DNA of 64,000 nt from Halioxenophilus sp033283405 (GTDB lineage: Bacteria; Pseudomonadota; Gammaproteobacteria; Pseudomonadales; Cellvibrionaceae), in NCBI RefSeq assembly GCF_033283405.1, contig NZ_JAWMQR010000008.1, forward strand, positions 124,001 through 188,000, written 5' to 3'. Below, piece after piece: positions 8,535 to 16,733 of the stretch (positions are counted from its first letter, which is position 1; each line of letters begins with the position of its first letter). A model generated the notes under the pieces. That model ran no database searches and was not told the DNA's origin. It saw only the letters and a list, made by a program, of their open reading frames with translations. Made by a program: the position numbers and the translations under genes.

Positions 8535-9559
8535 TCAAACGGGATAAACGCCAACAGCGTTTGAGGAAACTTATCCGTAACCAATAACAGACCCCGTTGC
8601 TCCAAACGGGCAACACCTTCCCAATTGCGGCCGGCGGCCGCAGTGAGTTTCAAATTGATTGGTGCTCGACCGGAGAAGCTAACCTGTCCATTCTGCCATT
8701 GCAACTCCAACAATCGCTCGACATTCTCCTCCACCCCCTGGCTCGCACTTCTACCCCAGCGTTGCCAGATAGGATCCTGGGCGACATGCATGACTCGATC
8801 GCCGCTGTAGAGGTAGTTGATCACCCAAAAACGGCCCTCGCTATCGGGCTCGCTGGCATCGGTGATGCGGTAGGGCACATCCGGCATGGCGACCGGAGTG
8901 CGGACCTGAAAATCGTCAATATTGAGCAGCGTTGCCTGCGCCTGGCCGGCGTCACCGCGGGGGCGGTTCAGCTCGTGGATACTCAACAGCTGGTCACCCA
9001 GCCAGAGCAGGGCTTCGTTGGCCATGTTGCCCACCCCGGAGGGGCTGGCCAGGGGTTCGCTAAGGCGCTCAATCTGCCAGTGATCCTGCCGCCAGCGGGC
9101 GGCCACCAACACGGTCGCCTCGCTGCCGCCCGGCCGGTCCAGCTCCACCGCCAGATAGGCGCTGTCAGCTCGGCAGACCATCGCCTCCAGGCCGTCGTAG
9201 CCGGGCAGGGACTCCAGTTGCGCCATGCCCTGCACGGCAATTTTTTGCGGGCTGAGCGGCTCTGGCTCGCCACCGGCGGCCAGGGCATCGAGGTAAGCAA
9301 GGATTTCGGTTTTGCTCAAACCAAACAGGCTGCGCTCGGCGCGGTTAAAGACGTGGGGATATTGCGGCAGCAGCACCAGCTGCTCGCCACACCAGGTGAG
9401 GCCGGAGAGCTCGGCATCGCGTATCGCTACCGGGCCGCTGAGGGCGATATTTATGGGTTCAATTTCGGGGGCAGGGGAGTAGGCGCCGGCGTTGCCTTGT
9501 TGCCACAGCCCGCAAAACAACAACAGTGGCAACAGTCGACAACGTAAACGATAACTCAA
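8531..9559 (-). CDS. secreted beta-propeller-like protein of unknown function
   Basis: A 342-residue exported protein. The signal peptide runs through LLPLLLFCGLW with likely cleavage near GNAGA. The mature part shows repeated beta-blade features: ELSGLTWCGEQLVLLPQYP early, LPGYDGLEAMVC midway, and NWEGVARLEQRGLLLVTDKFPQ near the end. These recall esterase-like/phytase-like or SdiA-regulated propellers, but I cannot assign one. It overlaps both neighbours by 4 nt, so it is coupled between the small membrane protein upstream and the ydcF homologue downstream. The close coupling to ubiH/ubiI suggests shared expression and need not mean a role in quinone synthesis. Confidence 0.75.
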   Translation of the reverse strand: MSYRLRCRLLPLLLFCGLWQQGNAGAYSPAPEIEPINIALSGPVAIRDAELSGLTWCGEQLVLLPQYPHVFNRAERSLFGLSKTEILAYLDALAAGGEPEPLSPQKIAVQGMAQLESLPGYDGLEAMVCRADSAYLAVELDRPGGSEATVLVAARWRQDHWQIERLSEPLASPSGVGNMANEALLWLGDQLLSIHELNRPRGDAGQAQATLLNIDDFQVRTPVAMPDVPYRITDASEPDSEGRFWVINYLYSGDRVMHVAQDPIWQRWGRSASQGVEENVERLLELQWQNGQVSFSGRAPINLKLTAAAGRNWEGVARLEQRGLLLVTDKFPQTLLAFIPFE

Positions 9560-9921
9560 TTGGGAATATCCTGATCCGGCTCACTGGCCGCTTTTGCTTT
9601 GGGTTTGGCGAGTGCCTCATGCAAAACCACCGCCAGCACAATGCCCAGCAGGGCAGCGCCCATAAACAGGTGCTTCACGCTGGGCCCGCTATAGACCTCG
9701 GAGAACTTATCCAGGCCCAGTTTGAGCAGGCCAAAACACCAGGCACCGGTGATGAAATAGCCCCAGCGCCACTGTTTGAGAATACCCACCACGCAGGCGC
9801 CAGCCGCCAGCCCCATGACGATGCCAAAGGTATCACCGGTGTAGAGCCAATAGCCGCCACCGGCGGCAATCATTAGCGCGTAAGCGTAATTGAGCAGTGT
9901 GAAGAAGAGTTTACGATTCAT
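9556..9921 (-). CDS. small integral membrane protein of unknown function
   Basis: A 121-residue protein with about four membrane segments (near residues 5-25, 30-47, 52-70 and 82-102) and a short charged C-terminal tail. I recognise no family. I take the start at MNRKLFF because this ATG overlaps the end of the ubiI-like gene by 11 nt and the preceding in-frame residues (Pro/Met/Ser) do not look like protein. It also overlaps the next gene by 4 nt. The tight packing says it is made together with the quinone hydroxylases; a link to them in the membrane is possible and untested. Confidence 0.75.
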   Translation of the reverse strand: MNRKLFFTLLNYAYALMIAAGGGYWLYTGDTFGIVMGLAAGACVVGILKQWRWGYFITGAWCFGLLKLGLDKFSEVYSGPSVKHLFMGAALLGIVLAVVLHEALAKPKAKAASEPDQDIPN

Positions 9922-11191
9922 AAATTTTGTCACTCTGGGCGGCATCGGCATTGAGCAGCTGGCGGGCGATGGCATTTTTCAGCCAGGCCATCTGATCTAC
10001 CCGGCTCAGGCCGATATTGCGCAGCAGGCGCAACGGCAGGCGGTCGTCGCCGAACAGGCGCTTGAAGCCCTCCATCACCGCCAACGTCATTAGGTTGTGG
10101 CCCTTTCGCCGGCGTTGATAGCGGCGCAGGATGCTCTCGTCGGCCAGAGTTATGCCCCGCTCGCGGGCACGCAACAGCTCTTCGGCCAGAGTTTTGGCAT
10201 CCAGAAAGCCCAGGTTAACCCCCTGCCCAGCCAGCGGATGAATACTGTGCGCGGCATCGCCCACCAGCACCAAACCCGGGCGGTAGTAGTCGCTCGCGTG
10301 GCGCGCCCACAGCGGAAAACAGAAGCGGCGGTCCAGGCTTTCAATACGCCCCAGGCGATACTCAAAGGCCCGCCCCAGGGCCGCTTTGAAGGTCTCGTCA
10401 TCGAGCGCCATCATGTGGTCGGCCTGGCGCTCCTCCAGCGACCAGACGATCGAGCAGTGGTACTCTTTGGCCTCGGCCCTGGCTGCCACCTGCAGCGGCA
10501 GAAATGCCAGCGGGCCACTACTCAGAAATCGCTGCCAAGCGGTGAACTGATGCGGCCGCTCGGTGGTTACCGTGGTGACAATCGCCTTGTGGCCATAGCT
10601 CCACTCGCGTACCGAAATGGCGGCCAGTTCGCGCAATTTGGATTGGGCGCCGTCGGCGGCCACCACCAGCGAGGCCGACAGCACCTCTCCGGACTCCAGA
10701 ATCACCTCGCGCTGCTGCTCACTGCCGGCCAACTGGCTGACCCGGGCCTGGCAGAAGAGGGTAATGTTGCTACGCTCGGCCAACTGCTGATAGAGATTTG
10801 CCAGCGCCACGCCGTTTTCAACGATATGGCCCAGGTCCGGCTCGCCCACCTCGTAACAGTTAAAGTGGATGTTGCCCGTGCCATCGCCATCCCAGACCCG
10901 CATATCGGTGTAGTCGCAGGCGCGCATGGCGGCAATACCCGGCCAGGCGTTAACACTCTGCAACAGCTGCTGCGACTGCCGGGTGAGGGCGACCACGCGC
11001 GGGTCGAACTGGTTGAGATCGGCAGGCTTATAGCCGGCTCCCGCCTCCAGCAGGGCGATACGCAGGGGCGCCAGAGCGGGCTGCGATTTGGCCAGCAACA
11101 GCGCCAGGGTGGCGCCGACCAGGCCGCCGCCGACAATAATGATGTCGTAATGATTGCTCTTGAGGGGGGGGGACTGTTCTGGGGAGGTCAT
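9911..11191 (-). CDS. ubiI: ubiquinone-biosynthesis FAD monooxygenase, UbiI/VisC type
   Basis: A 426-residue class A flavin monooxygenase. FAD-binding motifs are visible: GGGLVG at 21-26, the DG motif VVAADGAQSKLRE, and the GD motif GDAAHSIHPLAGQG. Family members hydroxylate the aromatic ring of the polyprenyl-phenol intermediates of ubiquinone on the inner face of the membrane. UbiH is encoded immediately upstream (4-nt overlap), so this is the second hydroxylase, in the position of E. coli ubiI (visC). UbiF or UbiM activity cannot be excluded from sequence alone, because position specificity is hard to read. A start upstream of residue 14 is supported by the coupling overlap. Confidence 0.88.
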   Translation of the reverse strand: MTSPEQSPPLKSNHYDIIIVGGGLVGATLALLLAKSQPALAPLRIALLEAGAGYKPADLNQFDPRVVALTRQSQQLLQSVNAWPGIAAMRACDYTDMRVWDGDGTGNIHFNCYEVGEPDLGHIVENGVALANLYQQLAERSNITLFCQARVSQLAGSEQQREVILESGEVLSASLVVAADGAQSKLRELAAISVREWSYGHKAIVTTVTTERPHQFTAWQRFLSSGPLAFLPLQVAARAEAKEYHCSIVWSLEERQADHMMALDDETFKAALGRAFEYRLGRIESLDRRFCFPLWARHASDYYRPGLVLVGDAAHSIHPLAGQGVNLGFLDAKTLAEELLRARERGITLADESILRRYQRRRKGHNLMTLAVMEGFKRLFGDDRLPLRLLRNIGLSRVDQMAWLKNAIARQLLNADAAQSDKIYES

Positions 11192-12489
11192 GGTCTTGCG
11201 GATAACTCCTGGTGTTCATCACCGGTGGGCAAATACTTAAACCCCCGGCCCCGGCGGCCCATACTTTGTTCCGCCAGAATGTTTTTTGCTGAAGGGATCA
11301 ACTCGAGCAGCAGCAGGCCGGCCGCGCGCAGCCCCGCCTGGGTCAGCTCGGCCGAGGAGAAGAGTTTGGGCAACTGGTGGCTGAACTGCACCGTCAGCCA
11401 CTGATCTTCCGTCTGCAGCGCCAGGTAGCGCTGCAGTTGCGTAAATGAACCGAGCGCCTCTCCCGCTGCCACCGCCTCGGCCAGCACCTCACTCAGGCGG
11501 GCACAATCGCGCAGCGCCAGGTTAAAGCCCTGGCCGGCTACCGGGTGCAGGGCGTGGGCGGCATTGCCCATCAATACCAGGTGCGGGCGCACCTGTTCCT
11601 TGGCCACCACCATCTGTAGCGGGTAGAGGTGCCGCTGACCAACGCGCAGGAAGCGACCCAGGCGCGCACCAAAGGCCGCTGTCAGCGCGGCTAAAAATTG
11701 ATCTTCCGGCTGCTGCTGGCGGCGCTCGGCGAGCTCCCCCGGCAGCGTCCAGATCAGTGCCCCCTCGCACGCCTCGGCCGACTCACCGCGCGGCAAAATA
11801 GCCACCGGGCCACGCTCGGTAAAGCGCTCGTAAGCGACGCCATTGTGCGGCTGACTGAAGGCGACATTGGCGATCACCGCCGTGTGCTCGTAGGCTTCGG
11901 TGTGGGTGGCTATGCCTAAACGCTGGCGCAGTGCCGATTGGGCACCGTCGGCAATCACCGCCAGTTGGGTGTGCAATTCGCTGCGTTCACCTTCGCGCTG
12001 CAAGCTCAGACGATAGCCGCTTCGCACCGGTGTCAGTGCAGTTACCGAAGTGGGGGCATCAATAGTGAGATTGGCTAACCGGCGTGCGGCACTCAGCAGG
12101 CACACACCCAGCCAACTGTTATCAACCACGTAACCCAAGCTGGGCTGATGGTAAGCCTTATGGTCAATGCGACAGCCACCCACGTGGCCGCGGTCGGAGA
12201 CGTGCACGGTGGCCACCTCGGTCACATGCCGGGCCAGGCTCGGCCACACCCCCATGGCACTCAACAGCTGCCGACTACCCTGCGCCAGGGCGCTGGAGCG
12301 GGCATCAAAGCTGGGTTGAAAAAGGGGCTCATCACTGGATGGGGCCGCCAAAAAGGGGAGGGTTTCCAGCAGCCGGATCGAGTGATTGGGCAGCTGCCCA
12401 GCCAGTAGTATGGCCAGGCTCAGCCCCACCATACCACCGCCGATGATGGCGATATCACTGGCTTGGCTCTGCGCTTCGGATGCGGGCAT
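11188..12489 (-). CDS. ubiH: 2-octaprenyl-6-methoxyphenol hydroxylase UbiH
   Basis: A 433-residue FAD monooxygenase of the UbiH/UbiI/UbiF family, for ring hydroxylation in ubiquinone synthesis. GGGMVG is at residues 17-22, the DG motif is AVIADGAQSALRQ, and the GD motif is GNAAHALHPVAGQG, with Asn where Asp is usual. It lies 5 nt after nhaA and overlaps the ubiI-like gene by 4 nt. In E. coli and Pseudomonas the order is ygfB-pepP-ubiH-ubiI; here nhaA sits between pepP and ubiH. Assignment as UbiH rather than UbiI rests mainly on this order. Confidence 0.9.
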   Translation of the reverse strand: MPASEAQSQASDIAIIGGGMVGLSLAILLAGQLPNHSIRLLETLPFLAAPSSDEPLFQPSFDARSSALAQGSRQLLSAMGVWPSLARHVTEVATVHVSDRGHVGGCRIDHKAYHQPSLGYVVDNSWLGVCLLSAARRLANLTIDAPTSVTALTPVRSGYRLSLQREGERSELHTQLAVIADGAQSALRQRLGIATHTEAYEHTAVIANVAFSQPHNGVAYERFTERGPVAILPRGESAEACEGALIWTLPGELAERRQQQPEDQFLAALTAAFGARLGRFLRVGQRHLYPLQMVVAKEQVRPHLVLMGNAAHALHPVAGQGFNLALRDCARLSEVLAEAVAAGEALGSFTQLQRYLALQTEDQWLTVQFSHQLPKLFSSAELTQAGLRAAGLLLLELIPSAKNILAEQSMGRRGRGFKYLPTGDEHQELSARP

Positions 12490-12494
12490 AACGG

Positions 12495-13730
12495 TTAAGG
12501 CTTGGTGAAAGGATCGCCATTGTCCGCCATGGGTTGCCCCGATTCAAGGGCCGGCTTTTTCGGCAAATTGATATTCAGCAACCAGTAGCCCACCAAGCCG
12601 GAAGTCAGGGAACCGAGCAAAATGCCGAGACGGTCATCGAACATCCCCGACGAGCCCTCCCCGTCAAAGGCGAGAGAACCGATAAACAGGCTCATGGTGA
12701 AGCCGATACCGCACAACACAGCGGTGCCATAGAGAGCCGTCCAGCTGACCGGCGGCTTCTTCAGCAGGCCAACCTTGATGCACAACCAGCAGAAGCCGAA
12801 GATACCCAGTTGCTTGCCCAAAAAGAGGCCCAGGGCGATACCCATCGGCACGCCGTGCACCGCCTGCTCCCAGGTCATACCCTGGAAGGCGATACCGGCA
12901 TTGGCAAAGGCAAACAGCGGCAGCACCAGGTAACCGACCCAGGGGTGCAGGGTGTGCTCCAGGTGCTTGAGGGGTGAATAGGGGTTATCCGGCCGGGCTT
13001 TGATGGGTATGAACATGGCCAGCAGCACCCCGGTGAGGGTGGCGTGCACACCCGACTTGAGCATCGCCGTCCACATGATCAGGCCGATAATGCAGTAGGG
13101 CACATTGGTGTAAACCTTGGCGCGGTGCATCAGAGCCAGCACCACCAGGCAGATGGCCACAACCACCAGCGCCGCCAGTGAAACCTTGGCGGTGTAGAAG
13201 AGGGCGATAATAACAATGGCGCCGACATCATCAAAGATAGCCAGAGAGATAAGGAAAATCTTCAGCGCCGCCGGCACCCGCGACCCCAGTAGCGACAGAA
13301 CCCCCAGGGCAAAGGCGATATCGGTGGCAGCGGGAATCGCCCAGCCGGAGATGGCCACCGGATCGTCGTGATTGAGCGCCACGTAGATCAGCGCCGGCAC
13401 CACCATGCCACCCAGGGCGCCAACGGCGGGCAGCAGAATATTGCTCGGCTCGGAGAGCTCGCCTTCCACCAGCTCCCGCTTTAACTCCATGCCCACCAGA
13501 AAGAAGAAGGTGGCCATCAGGCCGTCGTTGATCCAGAGCAGCAGCGGCTTGGCGATCAGCAGCTCACCAATCTGCACCACCACTGGCGTCGAGAGCAGCA
13601 GTTCGTAATAACCATTGAGTGGCGAGTTGGCACTGACCATAGCCAGCGCGGCGGCAATCATGAGCACAATGCCGCCGGCGGACTCCAGGGCAAAAAAGCG
13701 GGAAAGGTGATCGGATAACTTGGCAATCAT
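12495..13730 (-). CDS. nhaA: Na+/H+ antiporter NhaA
   Basis: A 411-residue inner-membrane antiporter with about 12 membrane segments that expels Na+ (or Li+) in exchange for protons. The paired aspartates of the transport site are at residues 167-168 in AIFDDVG, with another conserved Asp near 137 (ATDIAFALG). Length fits the family (E. coli NhaA is 388). It lies between pepP and ubiH, an insertion relative to the usual gene order, with only 5 nt before ubiH, so some ubiH expression may come from read-through. A role in salt and pH homeostasis fits a marine host. Confidence 0.95.
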   Translation of the reverse strand: MIAKLSDHLSRFFALESAGGIVLMIAAALAMVSANSPLNGYYELLLSTPVVVQIGELLIAKPLLLWINDGLMATFFFLVGMELKRELVEGELSEPSNILLPAVGALGGMVVPALIYVALNHDDPVAISGWAIPAATDIAFALGVLSLLGSRVPAALKIFLISLAIFDDVGAIVIIALFYTAKVSLAALVVVAICLVVLALMHRAKVYTNVPYCIIGLIMWTAMLKSGVHATLTGVLLAMFIPIKARPDNPYSPLKHLEHTLHPWVGYLVLPLFAFANAGIAFQGMTWEQAVHGVPMGIALGLFLGKQLGIFGFCWLCIKVGLLKKPPVSWTALYGTAVLCGIGFTMSLFIGSLAFDGEGSSGMFDDRLGILLGSLTSGLVGYWLLNINLPKKPALESGQPMADNGDPFTKP

Positions 13731-13827
13731 GGCGCTCCAAAGGTTTTTAGCCGAGCTTCGGGACCACTTTAGCGAGTTATTCGAGAATACTTAAGGAAAA
13801 CTAAAAATCAAAACGTTATAAGACAAA

Positions 13828-13848
13828 GGGGCTAGCCGCGCCAGCCCC
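13828..13848 (-). terminator. hairpin downstream of pepP
   Basis: On the minus strand AGGGGCT and AGCCCCT form a GC-rich stem around a 9-nt loop just after the pepP stop, followed by TTTGTCTT. The stem is good and the T-run imperfect. It would separate pepP from the nhaA-ubiH unit. Confidence 0.5.
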
Positions 13849-13854
13849 TCCCAG

Positions 13855-15177
13855 TTACTCCCCGGCCATCAGCGCTTCGATGGCATCGGCGGTTTTCGGT
13901 ACGCCACCGGTGAGAACTTCACACCCTTCGGCGGTGACCAGCACATCGTCTTCAATGCGAATCCCGATACCACGCCACTGCTCGGCCACCTCGGTGTTGT
14001 CCGGGCTGATATAGAGCCCCGGCTCCACCGTCATGTACATACCGGGCTCCAGAATGCGCCAGTTGCCAGCCACCTTGTAGTCGCCGACATCGTGCACGTC
14101 GATACCCAGCCAGTGGCCGGTGCGGTGCATATAGAACTCGCGGTAACCGCCCTCTTCAATCAGCTGCTCGACGTCGCCGGTTAGGATGCCGAGCTCCACC
14201 AGCCCCTGGGTGAGTACCCGCACCGCGGCGGCGTGGGGCGCATCCCAGTGGTTACCGGGTTTGATCTCGGCGATCGCGGCCAACTGCGACGCCAGCACCA
14301 GGTCATAGATGCGGCGCTGGGCATCTGTAAACTTACCCGAGGCGGGAAAGGTGCGGGTGATATCGGCGGCGTACATCTGGTATTCACAGCCGGCATCAAT
14401 CAGCACCAGGTCGCCCTTCTCCAGCCGGCTTTCGTTTTCGATGTAGTGCAGAATGCAGCCGTTGGCACCGCTGCCGACAATGGTGGCGTAGGCGGGAAAG
14501 CGAGCCCCCTGGCGGGCAAACTCGTGTTCGATCTCGGCTTGTAATTGGTACTCATAGAGGCCCGGCTTGGCAGCACGCATAGCGCGCACGTGGGCGTCCG
14601 CGGCAATCTGCCCGGCGGTGCGCATCAGCTTGACCTCTGCGGCACTCTTAAATAGACGCATGTCGTGCAGGTAGTGATCGAGATCCAACAACTCACCGGG
14701 GGGAATGGCACCGCTGCGCTCCTTGGCGCGCAGGGTGTTAATCCAGCCCATTACCCGGCGGTCGAAATCGGGGTCGCGGCCCAGGCTGTAGTAGACCCGC
14801 TCTCGCCCCTCCAACAGGCCCGGCAAAATTTCGTCGATGTCGTCGATGGGGAAGGCATCCTCGGCACCGTAGTTGGCGAGCACCCCCTCCGGGCCCTGGC
14901 GATAACCGTCCCAGATCTCTTTCTCCCGATCCCGCTCACGCACAAACATAACGAACTCGCCGTGCTCGCGACCCGGCACCAACACCAGCACCGCACCCGG
15001 TTCGACAAAACCGGAGAGGTAATAGAAATCGCTGTCGGGACGGAAATGGTAGTGGGTGTCGCGGCTGCGGATCTTCTCTTCGGCGGTGGCGACAATGGCG
15101 ATGGAGTTGGGCTCCATCATGGCAATCAGCTCTTTGCGGCGGCGGGCAAATTCGGCGATGTTTAACTTCACACTCAA
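13855..15177 (-). CDS. pepP: Xaa-Pro aminopeptidase PepP
   Basis: A 440-residue M24 metallopeptidase that removes the N-terminal residue from peptides with proline second. The N-terminal creatinase-type domain covers about 1-170. The C-terminal pita-bread domain shows the two-metal ligands: Asp in IDAGCEYQMYAADITRTF, His in HRTGHWLGIDVHD, and the glutamates in VEPGLYI and GIRIEDDVLVT. Length matches E. coli PepP (441). It follows ygfB after 10 nt, and the pair is a conserved operon facing zapA. Confidence 0.95.
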   Translation of the reverse strand: MSVKLNIAEFARRRKELIAMMEPNSIAIVATAEEKIRSRDTHYHFRPDSDFYYLSGFVEPGAVLVLVPGREHGEFVMFVRERDREKEIWDGYRQGPEGVLANYGAEDAFPIDDIDEILPGLLEGRERVYYSLGRDPDFDRRVMGWINTLRAKERSGAIPPGELLDLDHYLHDMRLFKSAAEVKLMRTAGQIAADAHVRAMRAAKPGLYEYQLQAEIEHEFARQGARFPAYATIVGSGANGCILHYIENESRLEKGDLVLIDAGCEYQMYAADITRTFPASGKFTDAQRRIYDLVLASQLAAIAEIKPGNHWDAPHAAAVRVLTQGLVELGILTGDVEQLIEEGGYREFYMHRTGHWLGIDVHDVGDYKVAGNWRILEPGMYMTVEPGLYISPDNTEVAEQWRGIGIRIEDDVLVTAEGCEVLTGGVPKTADAIEALMAGE

Positions 15178-15187
15178 GTTGGCTACC

Positions 15188-15745
15188 TCAATGAATCAGC
15201 GGGGCGTCGGCCGGCGGATTGCGGCCGGTGACAATCTCTTCATACAGAGTAAAGACAGCCACTCGAACATATTCCACAACCTCAATCAAGTCCTCTTCAC
15301 TGCCCTCGGTATCGTGGCTGATCTGCGTGATGGCCACCATATCCTCCAACAGCTCCTGACACTCTTCCGAAAGCGCCAGTTTCTGACCACCAATCGCACC
15401 GAGCCCGGCCAACAGGCCGGTGACCCACTCACCCAGAGCGCGGGTTGAGAGCACCAGCTCCACCTCCAGCGACGGCAGCAGCAACTGAAACTTGTAATCG
15501 CGCGCCGCCAGCTGCTGTTTGAATAGGTTGTAGAGCTCACCGGTCATAATGGCGAGCGAATCCGGCAGTTCGCCAGGAACATCCAGGCTGTCGCTGGCCA
15601 ACTGTTGCCACTGGGCTGATTCGGCTCCGGCGCAGAGCGCCCCCACCAACAGACCGTGAAACTCGGCGGCGCCCATGACCGCGCCCGAGCTGCTCAATAG
15701 CTCGTCCAAAGGCTCATACAAAAAAGTGTCGGAGGATTCTGTCAT
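15188..15745 (-). CDS. ygfB: UPF0149 (YgfB/YecA) family protein
   Basis: A 185-residue acidic, helical protein of the YgfB family. Family features seen include EFHGLLVGALCAG near residues 29-41, GLLAGLG in the middle and LIEVVEYVRVAVFTLYEE near the C-terminus. In Pseudomonas aeruginosa a homologue affects beta-lactamase and cell-wall stress gene expression; the general function is unsettled. It is the first gene of the pepP operon and diverges from the zapA operon, as in E. coli and Pseudomonas. A good promoter for the opposite strand lies at 15838-15866; I see no equally clear minus-strand promoter. Confidence 0.9.
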   Translation of the reverse strand: MTESSDTFLYEPLDELLSSSGAVMGAAEFHGLLVGALCAGAESAQWQQLASDSLDVPGELPDSLAIMTGELYNLFKQQLAARDYKFQLLLPSLEVELVLSTRALGEWVTGLLAGLGAIGGQKLALSEECQELLEDMVAITQISHDTEGSEEDLIEVVEYVRVAVFTLYEEIVTGRNPPADAPLIH

Positions 15746-15837
15746 GGGAATTTCTCTGTTACAGGTAATGGATGTTGCACAAACAGGGCCGTTATGACCG
15801 CTAAAGCGCTGAAGTTGGCAAGTTTAACGCTCAGAGA

Positions 15838-15866
15838 TTGACCGTCTAGTGGGTGCACAATATAGT
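15838..15866 (+). promoter_or_regulatory. sigma70 promoter of the zapA operon
   Basis: TTGACC (15838-15843) and TATAGT (15861-15866) are separated by exactly 17 bp, close to consensus in both boxes. The ATG of the coiled-coil gene is 32 nt beyond the -10 box, giving a short leader. Confidence 0.75.
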
Positions 15867-15897
15867 TGTTTTCACCATTTGACCGACCACGGCCCCT

Positions 15898-16122
15898 ATG
15901 TCAAGCAGCTCCTCCGTCCAACAAGCCCTTCAGGCGATCGAACAAAAAATCGAAGCCCTGCTGCAGGAGCACCAAAAGCTCACGCAGGAGAACAACGCTT
16001 TGCGCAACGCTGAACAGCGCTGGCAACTGGAGCGCACCCGCCTGATTGAGAAAAATGAACTGGCTCGCACCCGCGTGGAGGCCATGATCACCCGCCTCAA
16101 GAGCCTGGAGTCAAACGCCTAA
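15898..16122 (+). CDS. small coiled-coil protein (TIGR02449 family), ZapB-like
   Basis: A 74-residue, strongly charged helical protein whose length is almost all coiled coil (heptads from about residue 10 to 70, rich in Gln, Glu, Leu and Arg). It matches the TIGR02449 type of small protein found just upstream of zapA in Pseudomonas relatives. Size, coiled coil and linkage resemble the division protein ZapB, which would make it a partner of ZapA at the Z-ring; that is inference. It is the first gene after the promoter at 15838-15866, and zapA follows after 11 nt. Confidence 0.82.
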   Translation: MSSSSSVQQALQAIEQKIEALLQEHQKLTQENNALRNAEQRWQLERTRLIEKNELARTRVEAMITRLKSLESNA

Positions 16123-16133
16123 GGCCACCCACT

Positions 16134-16439
16134 ATGACCAACAGCCGATCTGCCTCCAACCAAACCGTCACCGTCGCTATTCTCGGCAAAGATTACCAGG
16201 TCTCCTGTGGCCAGGATGAGGTCGACGATCTGGTCCGAGCCGCCCGCCAGCTCGATCAACGTATGCGCGCCATTCGCCAGAACGGCAATGTCATTGGCCT
16301 GGAGCGTATCGCGGTGATGGCGGCCCTCAATCTCAGCCACGAGCTGCTGCAGGCCGAGCAACAGAATGCGTTGAGTGAAAAACTGATTGAGCGCGTTGCC
16401 GGCAAGCTCGACCAAACCCTGCTCAACCCGGGCAGTTAA
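16134..16439 (+). CDS. zapA: cell division protein ZapA
   Basis: A 101-residue FtsZ-associated protein that bundles FtsZ filaments at mid-cell. The N-terminal beta region (VTVAILGKDYQVSC, residues about 10-23) carries the family pattern, followed by AARQLDQRMRAIR and a C-terminal coiled coil that drives tetramer formation. The usual size is about 100 residues. It sits between the small coiled-coil gene and 6S RNA, the standard zapA-ssrS-ygfA order of gammaproteobacteria. Confidence 0.95.
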   Translation: MTNSRSASNQTVTVAILGKDYQVSCGQDEVDDLVRAARQLDQRMRAIRQNGNVIGLERIAVMAALNLSHELLQAEQQNALSEKLIERVAGKLDQTLLNPGS

Positions 16440-16529
16440 TGCCCCGTCTAGCGCTTCGTCGCCATCGGTTGCTGGTCGGTAACTCAATTCCCACCAAGTT
16501 ACAAGAGTTCCACTCAGCTGCTAATTCGC

Positions 16530-16535
16530 TATACT
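16530..16535 (+). promoter_or_regulatory. -10 box of the 6S RNA promoter
   Basis: TATACT lies 6 nt before the predicted 5' end of 6S RNA at about 16541. No good -35 box is placed 17 bp upstream. Confidence 0.5.
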
Positions 16536-16540
16536 GGGTA

Positions 16541-16715
16541 GGCCCTAAGGTATTTGCCAGTCAATCCAGTCCTTGAGCCGATAATGCATCCTTAGGAAGC
16601 GACTCGTTAATGTTGGTGTGCATGTCCGCGAGACGGAAAGCCTAATGCATTTCAGTCGCCTCCCCTTGAACCCTACGGTTCAAGGCCAATTTGACAGCGG
16701 TACTCTTGGGGCAGC
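16541..16715 (+). ncRNA. ssrS: 6S RNA
   Basis: 6S RNA mimics an open promoter and binds sigma70 RNA polymerase, moderating transcription in stationary phase. The call rests on position (between zapA and ygfA), on the box CCTTGAGCCGATA near 16571-16583, on the late hairpin CCTTGAAC-ccta-GGTTCAAGG near 16663-16685, and on end pairing of GCCCTAAGGTA (from 16542) with TACTCTTGGGGC (to 16712). The ends are estimated from this pairing; length is about 175 nt, against 183 in E. coli. Read-through into ygfA is usual in this arrangement. Confidence 0.92.
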
Positions 16716-16733
16716 CTACAGAACCCCACAATC

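Noticed and set aside
10097..11404. 435-residue plus-strand open frame opposite ubiI
   Set aside because: Composition is that of an antisense shadow and it spans two genes with clear FAD-binding motifs on the other strand.
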